From: Mesorhizobium waimense
GTDB taxonomy: Bacteria > Pseudomonadota > Alphaproteobacteria > Rhizobiales > Rhizobiaceae
Direction of reading: 5' to 3'
NCBI RefSeq assembly: GCF_003601975.1
Contig: NZ_QZWZ01000014.1
Span: 1-64,000 of the forward strand
Length of the DNA: 64,000 nt
Shown: positions 1-10,453 of the stretch, piece by piece
How the letters are laid out: every line of letters begins with the position of its first letter
Position numbering within the stretch: position 1 is the stretch's first letter
The notes under the pieces: generated by a model
The model's database searches: none
Seen by the model: only the letters and a program-made list of their open reading frames with translations
What the model was told of the DNA's origin: nothing
Position numbers and translations under genes: made by a program

Positions 1-67
1 CGAGATAATCCTGCTCGTCTGCGCTCAGAACCAACGGCGCGGTTGGGCGGCCATTCGCGTTCGCCAT
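1..67 (-). mobile_element. IS630-family transposase, N-terminal fragment cut by window edge
   Basis: Reading leftward from the ATG at 67, the first 22 codons are open to the window edge. They resemble the usual start of IS630-family transposases: a short polar leader, then a proline, then an LVLSADE-type stretch that begins the first helix-turn-helix. Only this N-terminus is visible, so whether the element is complete cannot be judged. The 170 bases to the right, up to the next gene, would hold its upstream end; I could not recognise a terminal repeat there. Confidence 0.55.
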
Positions 68-241
68 AATGCGCTCCTCTCCAGAAGCGACGTAGCATAC
101 AATGTAACGAACTTCAGTTCCAGATGACTAGGGCGTGATCTCATTAACGGCTGGTAGAAGCGCCAAGAAGCGAGATAGCGCGAGCAGGGACCCGACTTTT
201 CGGATAAAGTTTTCTCCTTCCGATCACCTGAGGGCGCTTAG

Positions 242-673
242 ATGTTAGCCTCTGACCTAACGAAATTTATCGAGCAGGATCATCTGGCTTTGGATGCCTT
301 CGTGAAGGGCGATCCTGAACCTCTGAAGGATCTCTACTCGCGACGGGATGACGTCATTATCGCTAATCCGTTCGGCCCGCCGGCGAAGGGTTGGGAAAAG
401 GTCGCCACGACCATGGAATGGGCTGCCACCAATTTTCGGGGCGGCGAGGCCACCGGCTTTGAGCGCATCTCCGAGTACGCGACGGCGGAGTTGGGGTACA
501 TCATCGAGATCGAGCGGTTCCGATCCAAGGTCGGTAGTGACGACAAACTGGTGCCGATTACGCTTCGGGTCACCACCATATTCCGGCGGGAGCAAGGCGC
601 GTGGAGGATCGTCCTTCGTCATGCCGATCCGATAACCTCAGCTCGCCCACCGGCGTCCATAGTCGGAGAGTAG
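242..673 (+). CDS. SnoaL/NTF2-like small protein (DUF4440-type)
   Basis: 143 residues with the layout of the SnoaL/NTF2-like cone fold: an N-terminal amphipathic helix, an early D-D-V-I-I-A-N-P-F-G strand, a central W-E-K-V-A helix, then three strands ending with T-T-I-F-R-R-E-Q-G-A-W-R-I-V, the usual last strand of the fold. Proteins of this type are ketosteroid-isomerase-like enzymes or ligand-binding proteins; no catalytic residues can be assigned safely. A GAGGG sequence lies just upstream of the ATG. It stands alone between a transposase fragment and an ABC operon on the other strand, so context gives no substrate. Confidence 0.7.
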   Translation: MLASDLTKFIEQDHLALDAFVKGDPEPLKDLYSRRDDVIIANPFGPPAKGWEKVATTMEWAATNFRGGEATGFERISEYATAELGYIIEIERFRSKVGSDDKLVPITLRVTTIFRREQGAWRIVLRHADPITSARPPASIVGE

Positions 674-775
674 AAGGGTTGCCGGCCCGTCTGGGTCCTA
701 CTCGATGCGAGCCGCAGTTTGTGCCTCGGCGGGCTGCGGTTTATGAGTCCACGCCACTAGCAGCTTAGGCGCCCC

Positions 776-1594
776 TCAGCCTGGCCGCTTCTGGCCACGC
801 CGCGCCAGAATATTGGCGACGACCAGCAGGACGATCGACAGCCCCATCATCAGCGTCGCAGCAGCGGTGATCGCCGGGGAGAGTTTTTCGCGCAAGCCAA
901 TGAACATTTCGAGCGGCATGGTGCGCTGGTTGGCGCTGGCCAGGAACTGCACCACGACCACCTCGTCGAACGAGGTGACGAAGGCGAACGCTGCGCCCGA
1001 GAGCACGCCAGGCAGGATCAGCGGCAGCATCACCTTGAAGAACGACCGCACCGGTTTGGCTCCGGAGATGGCGGCGGCGCGCATCAGATTGCGGTCGAAG
1101 CCGGTCAGGCTCGCCGCCACGGTGACGACGACGAACGGGCTGGCAAGCGCGGTATGCGCCAGGATGATGCCGGCATAGGTGCTGGCAAGGCCGACGCGGG
1201 CGTAGAACAGATACGAGCCGACCGCGGTGATCACCACCGGCACGATCAGCGGCGACAAGAGCAGCGGCATGACGATGCGGCGTCCCGGGAACTTTTCGTC
1301 GGCCAGCGCGATCGCCGTCATCGTGCCCAGTATGGTGGCGATCAGCGTCGTGCCGAAGGCGACCAGCAGGCTGTTGCCGATCGCCGACTGCCAACGCTGG
1401 GTGCCGAGCACGACCTCGTACCAGCGTGTCGAAATGCCTTCGAGCGGAAAGATGAAGAAGGAGCCGCTGTTGAACGACAGCGGCACCGGGATCAGGATCG
1501 GCACCAGCAGGAACAGGATCACCAGTCCGCACCACAGCCATAACAGCCCGATGCGGATGCGCTCGCCGGTGGTCGGATAGGGAGACAGCATCAT
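776..1594 (-). CDS. ABC transporter inner-membrane permease, PotC-like
   Basis: 272 residues, about six membrane segments, with the first at roughly residues 15-40. The cytoplasmic EAA coupling loop, with the conserved pattern A-A-x-I-S-G-A-x-P followed by F-F-K-V-M-L-P, is near residues 170-195. This is the family that pairs with PotB-type permeases in spermidine/putrescine-type importers (BPD_transp_1). It is the last gene of a four-gene minus-strand operon (ATPase, binding protein, permease, permease) with gaps of 6 to 12 bases. Two adjacent ATG codons offer the start. Polyamine specificity is only inferred from the binding-protein family; amino acids or opine-like compounds are possible. 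Confidence 0.88.
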   Translation of the reverse strand: MMLSPYPTTGERIRIGLLWLWCGLVILFLLVPILIPVPLSFNSGSFFIFPLEGISTRWYEVVLGTQRWQSAIGNSLLVAFGTTLIATILGTMTAIALADEKFPGRRIVMPLLLSPLIVPVVITAVGSYLFYARVGLASTYAGIILAHTALASPFVVVTVAASLTGFDRNLMRAAAISGAKPVRSFFKVMLPLILPGVLSGAAFAFVTSFDEVVVVQFLASANQRTMPLEMFIGLREKLSPAITAAATLMMGLSIVLLVVANILARRGQKRPG

Positions 1595-1606
1595 GGCGAG
1601 AAGCTC

Positions 1607-2887
1607 CTATACGAGTTTCAGCCGGTCGAGGCCGAGGATGCGGGCAAAGATGCCGAACAGCGCCAGCGTGAACACCAGCAGGATGAAGCTGAGCGCCGCC
1701 GCCATCTCCCAGTTCAATTCGACATTGACGTAGTTGGCGATGAAATTGCTGATCAGCTGGTCGCTGGCGCCGCCGATCAGCGCCGGCGTGATGTAGTAGC
1801 CGAGGCACAGGATGAAGGTGAGCAGGCATCCTGCCATGACGCCCGGAAAGACCTGCGGAAGATAGATGCGGCGGAATGCGGTGAAGGGCCGCCCGCCCAG
1901 CGAATAGGCGGCCTTCATTTGCGAGGGCGGGATGGTGCGCATGACGCTGTAGATCGGCAGCAGCGTGAACGGCAGCTGGATATGGGTCATGGCGATGATC
2001 AGGCCGATGCGGCTGTACATCAGGTCGAGCCGGTCGTCGACGACACCGAGCCACAGGAGCAGGTCGTTGACCAGCCCGAATTTCTGCAGCAGCACCGTCC
2101 AGGCCGCCGTGCGCACCAGGATTGACGTCCAGAACGGCAGCAGCACCGCAACGATCAGGATGGCGGCCAGCCCCTTCGGTGCGCTGGCGATGAGATAGGC
2201 GAGCGGAAAGGCCAGCATGAGCGTCGCCAGCGTCACCGCCGCCGCGACGAAGAAGGTGCGCATGAACACCTGCAGGAAGATCGCCTGTTCGGGCGGCACG
2301 CGTTCGATCGAGCCATCGGCGTTCCAGCGCAGGTCGAGGGCGCTGAGCAGATAGAACGAGGTCACGGCGTGGGTGCCGTTGGCGATCGCCGGCCAGGTGC
2401 CCGGCTGCGACCAGAATGGCACCGATTTCACCACCTCCAGCGGCGGCTTGTCGCCGGCGCTTTCGAGCTGGCGCACCGTCTTCAGCACCTGGCTGCGCGC
2501 GCCGGGCAGGCGGGCGTTCAGGCTCTTGGCAAGCTCATAGGCGGTGCCCTTGGCCTGGTTGTCCCTGAGGTCGGCGGCCAGAGCCAGGAAGGCAGCGTCG
2601 TCGGGCAGGCCGCTGCCGCTCCAGCCGCTGAGCGCCTGGGAGGTCTGCGGCAAGGCACTGGCGATGGTCGGGTCGTAGACGGCGCGCGACAGCAACAGCA
2701 CGATCGGGATGCCGAAGCTCAGCGCCAGCAGCACCAGCAGCGGTCCGGCCAGCGCCAGCGAGCGCAGCCGGTCGCCGAACTCGGCCCGCCGGATCGCCGC
2801 CGACACCGACCTCAGGTCGGCGTCGGCGGCCGACCGGCCGCGGGCCAGCGCCGGCCGGTCAAGTTCGCTGGGCGGGATCGCCGTCAT
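1607..2887 (-). CDS. ABC transporter inner-membrane permease, PotB-like, with long periplasmic insertion
   Basis: 426 residues, longer than classical PotB (about 285). A first membrane segment near residues 45-70 is followed by about 140 mostly polar residues, rich in Ala, Asp and Ser, before the second segment near 210-235. The rest is a standard BPD_transp_1 core with the EAA loop around residues 325-355 (A-A-Y-S-L-G-G-R-P). The insertion would lie in the periplasm and may contact the binding protein or substrate. The gene sits 6 bases after the binding-protein gene and 12 before its partner permease, so all four are probably co-transcribed. Confidence 0.87.
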   Translation of the reverse strand: MTAIPPSELDRPALARGRSAADADLRSVSAAIRRAEFGDRLRSLALAGPLLVLLALSFGIPIVLLLSRAVYDPTIASALPQTSQALSGWSGSGLPDDAAFLALAADLRDNQAKGTAYELAKSLNARLPGARSQVLKTVRQLESAGDKPPLEVVKSVPFWSQPGTWPAIANGTHAVTSFYLLSALDLRWNADGSIERVPPEQAIFLQVFMRTFFVAAAVTLATLMLAFPLAYLIASAPKGLAAILIVAVLLPFWTSILVRTAAWTVLLQKFGLVNDLLLWLGVVDDRLDLMYSRIGLIIAMTHIQLPFTLLPIYSVMRTIPPSQMKAAYSLGGRPFTAFRRIYLPQVFPGVMAGCLLTFILCLGYYITPALIGGASDQLISNFIANYVNVELNWEMAAALSFILLVFTLALFGIFARILGLDRLKLV

Positions 2888-2893
2888 CGCCTT

Positions 2894-3946
2894 CTACTGC
2901 GCGAGCCAGGCGTTGAAGCGCTTGACCAGGTCCTCGCCATAGTCGCCCCAGAACTCGGTGTCGGCGACGAGGTAAGCACCCTTCAGATGCTCGGGCGCGT
3001 TCGGCAGCTTCGGCAAGGCGTCGGCGGCGACGAAGGACGCCGCATCGATGCGCACCGGCCCGTAGGTGATGTAGCTGGCGAGCTTGGCGTTGTTCTCCGG
3101 CTGGCTGATATAGGCGAGGTATTTGTAGGCGAGCTCCGGGTTCTTGGCGCCCTTCGGAATGGCGATCATGTCGTATTCCAAGATCTGGTTGTTCCAGACG
3201 ATCTTGAACGGCGCGCCGTCCTTGTCGATGGCGTTCTGGATGCGGCCGTTCCAGGCGGTGGTCATCACCACTTCCTTGGAAGCCAGAAGCTGCGGCGGCT
3301 GTGCGCCGGCATCCCACCAAACGATGTCCTTCTTGATCGTGTCGAGCTTCTTGAAGGCGCGGTCGACGCCTTCCGGCGTGCCCAGCACCTTGTAGACGTC
3401 GGCTGGCGCGACCCCATCGGCCATCAGTGCCCATTCGAGGTTCTGCGCCGGGAACTTGCGCATGGCGCGCTTGCCCGGGAATTTGGTGGTGTCGAAGAGA
3501 TCGAGCACCGAGGTCGGCGCTTCCTTCAGCACGGTCGGGTCATAGGCCAGCACGTCGCCATAAGCATCGAGGCCGACGCCGCAGTCGAGGGCCGAACCTT
3601 CGAGGAATTTGTCGCGCGGCGCGATCTTGGAATAGTCGAGCCGCTCGAGGATGCCTGCGTCGCAGCCCTGCAGCACGGTTGCGGTTTCGACCGTCACCAG
3701 GTCGATCGGCACGTTGCCGGTGTCGACCATGGCTTTGACCTTGCCGAGATCGCCGAGATATTCCTGCTCGACGATCTTGGTTCCGGTCTCCTTGGTGAAC
3801 GGCTCGAACCAGGCCTTGCGCTGCGCGTCCTGCCAGGCGCCGCCGCTGGCCATGATCGACAGCTCGTCGGCGACGGCGGCGTGGCCGATCGCCATCCAGG
3901 CGGTGGCCGCCGCGAGCGCGAGCAGCCGGGACTTGGTGATTTTCAT
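2894..3946 (-). CDS. ABC transporter periplasmic substrate-binding protein, PotD-like
   Basis: 350 residues. The N-terminus is a clear signal peptide (Lys-Ile-Thr-Lys, then an Ala-rich hydrophobic run, cleavage near residues 24-27 at A-V-A-D). The mature part belongs to the extracellular solute-binding family 1/8 used by PotD- and PotF-type polyamine importers, with an S-G-G-A-W start and a W-N-G-R-I segment in the middle. It delivers substrate to the two permeases downstream and is energised by the ATPase encoded 6 bases upstream. The exact ligand is unknown; a linked DadA-like amine/amino-acid oxidase and a MocR regulator hint at a nitrogen compound that is oxidised after uptake. Confidence 0.88.
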   Translation of the reverse strand: MKITKSRLLALAAATAWMAIGHAAVADELSIMASGGAWQDAQRKAWFEPFTKETGTKIVEQEYLGDLGKVKAMVDTGNVPIDLVTVETATVLQGCDAGILERLDYSKIAPRDKFLEGSALDCGVGLDAYGDVLAYDPTVLKEAPTSVLDLFDTTKFPGKRAMRKFPAQNLEWALMADGVAPADVYKVLGTPEGVDRAFKKLDTIKKDIVWWDAGAQPPQLLASKEVVMTTAWNGRIQNAIDKDGAPFKIVWNNQILEYDMIAIPKGAKNPELAYKYLAYISQPENNAKLASYITYGPVRIDAASFVAADALPKLPNAPEHLKGAYLVADTEFWGDYGEDLVKRFNAWLAQ

Positions 3947-3952
3947 GTGATC

Positions 3953-5119
<1,167 letters not shown>

Positions 5120-5227
5120 CGGTGGAAATCCGTCGTGCGGCCGCCAAGGCCGTTGATCGAAACGAAAAGGGGCTTGCGCTGCATGTCTCGGTCTCGCGGG
5201 GCGCTGGCCGCATAATAGGAGCGGCAA

Positions 5228-5382
5228 ACCAAACTTGTATGCTCACACAATCGATGGCTAAAGAACCATAGATGCAGACAAGTTTCCCCGTCAAGCGACT
5301 TTTTTGACAGTTGTGTGGGATTTTTGCGATCGGATATTGGATTTATGAACCAGACAAGTGCTATTGTCCGGAACATTGTCTT
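5228..5382. promoter_or_regulatory. Divergent promoter region with repeated ACAAGT/ATTGTC motifs, candidate MocR operator
   Basis: The gap between the importer operon and the MocR gene holds an exact 9-base direct repeat CAGACAAGT at 5275-5283 and 5351-5359, 76 bases apart (about seven helical turns). The core is also present inverted (ACTTGT, 5233-5238). ATTGTC occurs twice, 12 bases apart, at 5363-5368 and 5375-5380. A TTGACA is at 5304-5309. MocR-type regulators such as GabR and PdxR bind direct repeats, so these are candidate sites; which promoter each serves is not resolved. Confidence 0.45.
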
Positions 5383-6816
5383 ATGCTAGATGCCAATCGT
5401 CTCAACAGTCCGAATCCGCCAATCCGCATGCTTCAAGACCTGCAACTCGCCTCGGATGAAGGTCCGGTCTATCGCCGCCTTGCCGACGCAATTGCCGAAC
5501 GGATCGCTGCCGGCACGCTTGCCGTGGGCGACCGGCTGCCGCCGCAGCGCGAGATCGCGCGGGCGCTGGGTATCAACGTCACCACGGTGACGCGCGCGCT
5601 GTCGACGCTGCAGGAGCGCGGTCTGCTCGAAGCACGGCCGGGGCGCGGCACGACCGTCGCCGCGCGCGATGCCAGCGAAAGGCCGGGCTTCGTCTCGGCG
5701 CCGAGCGACGACAGCGGTGTCGTCGACCTGTCCGTCAATCGGCCGGCGACATCAGCCTATCTCGACGCGCTGGCGCAGCTTCTGCCGCGCATGGCCAAGC
5801 ACCGGCACTACGCCACGCTGCAGGACTACCATCCGCCGGAAGGGCCGCTCTGGGCGAGGGCGGCGATCGCCGAATGGATGCGGCCGGTGGCCGGCGACGG
5901 CGATCCCGGCCGGGTCGTGTTGGCGGCCGGTGCCCAGCATGGGCTGGATTGCGTGCTCGGCGCGGTGACCAAGCAGGGCGAGGTCATTCTCGCCGACGAG
6001 GTCACCTATCAGGGCATCAACGCGCTCTGCCGGGTGCATGGGTTGGATCTGAGGGGCGTCGCCATGGATCGCGGCGGCATGCGGCCGGATGCCTTCGACG
6101 CCGCCTGCGCGCAACTGCGCCCGCGCGCCGTCTTTCTGGTGCCGACGCTGCACAATCCCACGACGATCACGCTAAGCGCCGAACGCCGCAACGAGCTGGT
6201 GGCCGTCGCCCGGCGCCACAACGTGCTGATCGTCGAGGATGATGTCTATCGCCCGCTGGCCGACAACCCGCCGCCGTCGCTGGCCAGCCTCGAACCCGAA
6301 CTGACCGTGCACATTGGCGGCCTGTCGAAATGCATCGCGCCGGGGCTGAGGCTCGGTTTCGTCATTGCGCCGCGCGCCATCGCCGGCCAGGTGGCGGCAG
6401 CACTGCGCATCAATTGCTGGAGCATCAGCCCGATGGCGGCGCTGATCGGCACACAATTGCTGGAGGAGGGGACCGCGGCGCGCATCATCGAGACGCAGAA
6501 GCAGGAACTGCGCCTGCGCCAGGCGGTGCTGACCGACATCCTCGGCGGCTTCGATGTCCAGACCCATCCGACCTCGACCCATGCCTGGCTGCGGCTTCCC
6601 GAACCGTGGCGCGGCGCGGGCTTTGCCCGCACCTGCCTGCAGCGCGGCGTTGCCGTGCTGCCAGGCGACGCCTTCGCCGTCGGCCGCGAACCGGTGCAGC
6701 ATGGCGTGCGCATCAATGTCGGCGCGGCACGCTCGCTCGACGATTTGCGGATGGCGCTGAGCACAATGGCTGAATTGCTTGCGGCCGGTCATTTGCAGCT
6801 TCCCGGCTTCGTCTGA
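5383..6816 (+). CDS. MocR-type transcriptional regulator (GntR HTH fused to aminotransferase-like domain)
   Basis: 477 residues from the ATG at 5383; an in-frame ATG at 5428 is also possible. Residues about 25-90 form a GntR-type winged helix (pattern G-D-R-L-P-P-Q-R-E-I-A-R-A-L-G-I). From about 120 on it is a fold-type I aminotransferase domain with the H-N-P-T sequence and the PLP lysine context H-I-G-G-L-S-K. Such proteins use PLP or an imine as effector and regulate nearby amine or amino-acid genes. Divergent from the ABC importer and 10 bases upstream of the DadA-like oxidase, it probably controls one or both. Confidence 0.88.
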   Translation: MLDANRLNSPNPPIRMLQDLQLASDEGPVYRRLADAIAERIAAGTLAVGDRLPPQREIARALGINVTTVTRALSTLQERGLLEARPGRGTTVAARDASERPGFVSAPSDDSGVVDLSVNRPATSAYLDALAQLLPRMAKHRHYATLQDYHPPEGPLWARAAIAEWMRPVAGDGDPGRVVLAAGAQHGLDCVLGAVTKQGEVILADEVTYQGINALCRVHGLDLRGVAMDRGGMRPDAFDAACAQLRPRAVFLVPTLHNPTTITLSAERRNELVAVARRHNVLIVEDDVYRPLADNPPPSLASLEPELTVHIGGLSKCIAPGLRLGFVIAPRAIAGQVAAALRINCWSISPMAALIGTQLLEEGTAARIIETQKQELRLRQAVLTDILGGFDVQTHPTSTHAWLRLPEPWRGAGFARTCLQRGVAVLPGDAFAVGREPVQHGVRINVGAARSLDDLRMALSTMAELLAAGHLQLPGFV

Positions 6817-6826
6817 GGGCTTTGTG

Positions 6827-8063
6827 GTGGCGGCATCCGAAACAGTCGAGATCGCCATTGTCGGCGCCGGAATTGTCGGGCTGGCGACGGCGCTGGGGCT
6901 GGCCGGCGAGGGGCGCGAGGTCCTGCTCATCGATCCCAACGAGCCCGGCTCCGGCGCCTCCTTCGGCAATGCCGGGACGATCGCCGAATATGCCTGCATG
7001 CCGGTCGGCAACCCGGCCGTGCTGCGCGCTTCTGCTGCTCGATCCCGACAGCCCGTTTGCACTGCGCTGGACAGCACTTTTCCAGCTGGCGCCATGGCTG
7101 GTCCGTTTTGTCAGGCAGTCGCTGCCCGGAGCCACCCGCGCCAACGCCGTGGCGCTGGCCGGTTTGCTGGCCGAGGCCTTGCCGGCCTGGGGAGAGATGG
7201 AGCAGGAGGCCGGCCTGCAGGACCTTATGCGCCGCAATGGCTGCCTCTATCTCTACCGCCGCGAGAGCGACTTTGCCGCTTCAGCCGGCGGCCGGGCGCT
7301 GCGTGCCGAGTTTGGCGTCCACCAGGAGGTGCTGACGCCGCAGCAGGTGGCCGTGCTGGAGCCCCGCCTGCCGGCGATCGGGGCCCGCGGCCTGTACTTT
7401 CCGGACTCGCTGAACGTCACCGATCCGGGCATGGTGATGCGCCGGCTGTTCGATGCAGTCGTCGCTCGCGGCGCATCGCTAGCCAAGGCCGAAATCAGCC
7501 GCTTGCAGGCTGGCGACGGTGGCGTTGAACTCAGCGGTCCCGGTTTTCGCGTCAGGGCAAAAACGGTGGTCATCGCCGCCGGCGCCCGCTCGCGCGCCTT
7601 GGCCGCACAAGCCGGCGACAGCGTTCCGCTCGAGACCGAGCGCGGCTATCATTTGGAATTTTCGACGGAAGCAGCTCTGCTCAACCGTCCGGTCTGCCCC
7701 GTCGATCTCGGCTTCTACATGACGCCGATGGCTGGCCGGCTGCGCGTTGCCGGCACCGTCGAGCTTGGCGGCCTTGCCGCGCCGCCCAATCCGCGCCGAC
7801 TGGCGCTGCTCGACCGCGGCGTGAGGCAGATCTTTCCCCAGCTCGGCAAGCCGTCATCGGAATGGCTCGGCTTCCGGCCATCGCTACCCGATTCGCGTCC
7901 GGTCATCGGGCTCTCACGCCGCAGCCCCGGCGTCGTCTACGCGTTCGGCCATGGCCATCTCGGGCTGACATTGGCGCCGATCACGGCGCGGCTGGTCGCC
8001 GATCTGATCGCCGGACGCGGCGATGCGGCGCGCGTCGCGCCCTTTGCCGCGGATCGCTTCTGA
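6827..8063 (+). pseudogene. DadA-like FAD-dependent D-amino acid dehydrogenase/oxidase, frameshifted
   Basis: Two frames together make one family member of about 410 residues. The first frame, from GTG 6827 (GAGGG seven bases upstream; GTG 6824 also possible), gives the FAD-binding motif I-V-G-A-G-I-V-G-L and continues to about 7031. The second resumes with L-L-L-L-D-P-D-S-P-F and ends at 8063 with the usual DadA C-terminus (G-F-R-P-S-L-P-D-S-R-P, then G-H-G-H-L-G). Removing one T in the GCTTCT at about 7030-7035 would restore the frame. The rest is intact, so the lesion is recent or a sequencing error. It oxidises amino acids or amines in relatives, matching the importer next door. Confidence 0.82.
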
Positions 8064-8255
8064 CGGTCATTTCCTCCTAGGACGCGAAACCTGTTCGGCG
8101 AGACCGGAAAGGCGAGATGGACCTGAGCCGGCGCTCTGAACCGGCTGGCTTGCCTTTTGATTGCCGCGTTTCCCATTGTACAAGCCACGGCGGACCAATA
8201 GATGGGTGCCAGTGGCTTCCTCCCAAGGCCGGCAGAAAAAGCAGGATTGATACGC

Positions 8256-9587
8256 ATGACCGACACGAAATTGACCGACCGCGTTGCGGCCCTGGTCGAG
8301 GCTGCCAAACGCGCCGGCGCCGATGCCGCGGATGCAGTCGCGGTGCGCGGCCGCTCGGCCGGCGTGTCGGTGCGGCTGGGCAAGGTAGAGGCCACTGAAT
8401 CGTCCGAGAGCGAGGATGTCGCGCTGCGCGTCTTCGTCGGGCAGCGGGTGGCGAGCGTTTCGGCGACCGCCGCCTCCGACCCGAAGGCGCTGGCCGAGCG
8501 TGCCGTCGCCATGGCCAAGGTGTCGCCGGAGGATCCCTATCAGGGGCTCGCCGATTCGGCGCTGCTGGCCGGCAAGCCGCGCGACCTCGATCTGTTCGAC
8601 CCGACCGAGGTTTCGGCCGACGAACTGAAGGAGGCGGCCCTTGCGGCGGAAGCGGCGGCACTTGCCGTCAAGGGCGTCACCAACTCGTCCGGCAGCAGCG
8701 CCGGCGCCGGGCTCGGCGGGCTGGTGCTCGCCACCTCGCACGGCTTCGTCGGCCAGTATGTCGCCTCGCGTTTCTCGCGCTCGGCCAGCGTCATCGCCGG
8801 CGAGGGCACCGGCATGGAGCGCGATTACGAGTACTCCTCGCACCAGCATTATTCCGATCTCGACGCACCCGAAGATATCGGCCGCAAGGCCGGCGAACGC
8901 GCCGTGCGCCGCCTCGGCGCCCGCAAGGCGGCCACCGGGCCGGTCGATGTCGTGTTTGATCCGCGCGTTGCGCGCGGCATTGCCGGCCATCTTGCCGGCG
9001 CCATCAATGGCGCCGCCGTGGCTCGCAAGACCAGTTTCCTGCGCGACATGATGGGCAAGCAGGTGGCCTCGGCAGCTATCACCGTCACCGACGAGCCGCT
9101 GCGGCGCCGAGGCCAGGCCTCGCGACCCTTCGACGGCGAAGGCGTCGAGGGAAAGATGCTGCTAATGGTCGAAAAAGGCGTTCTCAACCACTGGCTCCTG
9201 TCGACCTCGGCCGCGCGTGAGCTCGGCCTGACCACCAATGGACGCGGGTCGCGCAGCGGCTCCTCCGTCTCGCCATCCTCGACCAACCTCGCCATCGAGC
9301 CGGGCGAACGCACGCCAGAAGATTTGATCAAGTCGCTGAAGAGTGGCTTTTACGTCACCGAAGTGTTCGGCCAGGGCGTCGATATGATCACCGGCGAATA
9401 CAGCCGCGGCGCGTCCGGCTTCTGGATCGAGAATGGCGAACTTGCCTATCCGGTGGCGGAAGTGACCATCGCCTCCAATTTGAAGACGATGTTCCTCAAC
9501 ATGGTCCCGGCCAGCGATCTCGATCGCGATTTCGGCACCGCGGCTCCGACGCTGATGATCGAAGGGATGACCCTTGCCGGCGCCTGA
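8256..9587 (+). CDS. pmbA: PmbA/TldD-family metallopeptidase homologue (PmbA)
   Basis: 443 residues from the ATG at 8256 (AGGA at 8243-8246), close to the 450 of Escherichia coli PmbA. It has the family's long, mostly beta C-terminal half with the N-S-S-G-S-S-A-G segment near residue 150 and the G-V-E-G-K / F-Y-V-T-E-V-F-G-Q-G-V-D stretches near 300-380. PmbA acts with TldD as a heterodimeric protease that trims unfolded peptides, matures microcin B17 and supports CcdA degradation; TldD carries the zinc site and PmbA lacks it. tldD is not in this window. The end overlaps the next gene by 14 bases, so the two are coupled. Confidence 0.9.
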   Translation: MTDTKLTDRVAALVEAAKRAGADAADAVAVRGRSAGVSVRLGKVEATESSESEDVALRVFVGQRVASVSATAASDPKALAERAVAMAKVSPEDPYQGLADSALLAGKPRDLDLFDPTEVSADELKEAALAAEAAALAVKGVTNSSGSSAGAGLGGLVLATSHGFVGQYVASRFSRSASVIAGEGTGMERDYEYSSHQHYSDLDAPEDIGRKAGERAVRRLGARKAATGPVDVVFDPRVARGIAGHLAGAINGAAVARKTSFLRDMMGKQVASAAITVTDEPLRRRGQASRPFDGEGVEGKMLLMVEKGVLNHWLLSTSAARELGLTTNGRGSRSGSSVSPSSTNLAIEPGERTPEDLIKSLKSGFYVTEVFGQGVDMITGEYSRGASGFWIENGELAYPVAEVTIASNLKTMFLNMVPASDLDRDFGTAAPTLMIEGMTLAGA

Positions 9588-10380
9588 TACGGTCATATCG
9601 GCCGGGGCCTGCGAGGACCTGACCCTGCTGCGCGACGCCGCCCGCGAGGCCGGCATCATCGCCATGCGCTACTTCGGCAACAACCCGCAGGTCTGGATGA
9701 AGGGTGGCACGTCGCCGGTCAGCGAAGCCGACCACGCCGCCGATGCCTATCTGCGCGAGACCTTGCTTGCGGCACGGCCCGACTATGGTTGGCTGTCGGA
9801 GGAAACCGCCGACGATCCGGCACGGCTTCTCGCGCGCCGGACCTTCGTCGTCGATCCGATCGACGGTACGCGCGGCTTCCTCGAAGGCCTGCGCTCCTGG
9901 TGCGTCAGCGTTGCGGTGGTCGAGGTCGGCCGCACGGTGGCAGGCGTGCTTGAATGCCCGGCCATGGAAGAAACCTATTGGGCGCTGCCCGGCGAGGGCG
10001 CGTTCCTGAACGGCCGTCGCATTGCCGCGCGCCAACCCTCGGCAAAGATCGACATTGGCGGGCCGAAGCCGCTGGTCGACCTGATGCCGGCTGAGTGGCA
10101 GGACCGGCTGAACCGCGTGACCTACATTCCTTCGCTCGCCTACCGGCTGGCGATGGTCGCCAATGGCCGCCTCGATGCAACCTTCGTCAAGCCGAGCGCG
10201 CATGACTGGGACATCGCCGCCGCCGATCTCATCCTGCACGAGGCGGGGGGCTCCTTGCTCGACCGACACGGCGAGCGGCCGCGCTATGCCGGCAAGGTGA
10301 TTCGCCACGGCGCGCTCGCCGCCGGCAGCGGCGCGCTGCTTGCCGTGCTTGCCGGTGTCATTGCCGGGCTGGACAGTTAA
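9574..10380 (+). CDS. Inositol monophosphatase-family phosphatase (CysQ/3'(2'),5'-bisphosphate nucleotidase type)
   Basis: 268 residues with the full metal-binding set of the family: W-L-S-E-E near residue 70, D-P-I-D-G-T-R-G-F near 90, and W-D-I-A-A-A-D near 213. These bind two or three Mg ions for phosphate-ester hydrolysis. The best start is a TTG at 9574, with GAAGGG seven bases before it inside the end of pmbA; the next in-frame ATG (9664) would remove conserved sequence. R-G-F after D-P-I-D-G-T favours the CysQ-like branch over true inositol phosphatases, but substrate is not proven. It lies upstream of the lipid A block. Confidence 0.85.
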   Translation: MPAPDTVISAGACEDLTLLRDAAREAGIIAMRYFGNNPQVWMKGGTSPVSEADHAADAYLRETLLAARPDYGWLSEETADDPARLLARRTFVVDPIDGTRGFLEGLRSWCVSVAVVEVGRTVAGVLECPAMEETYWALPGEGAFLNGRRIAARQPSAKIDIGGPKPLVDLMPAEWQDRLNRVTYIPSLAYRLAMVANGRLDATFVKPSAHDWDIAAADLILHEAGGSLLDRHGERPRYAGKVIRHGALAAGSGALLAVLAGVIAGLDS

Positions 10381-10453
10381 CCATCATCAAAGGTTCCAAA
10401 GTCGGCGGCTTTGGTCTAGACCTCTGCAAACTCACGATATGTGAAGGACCGAC

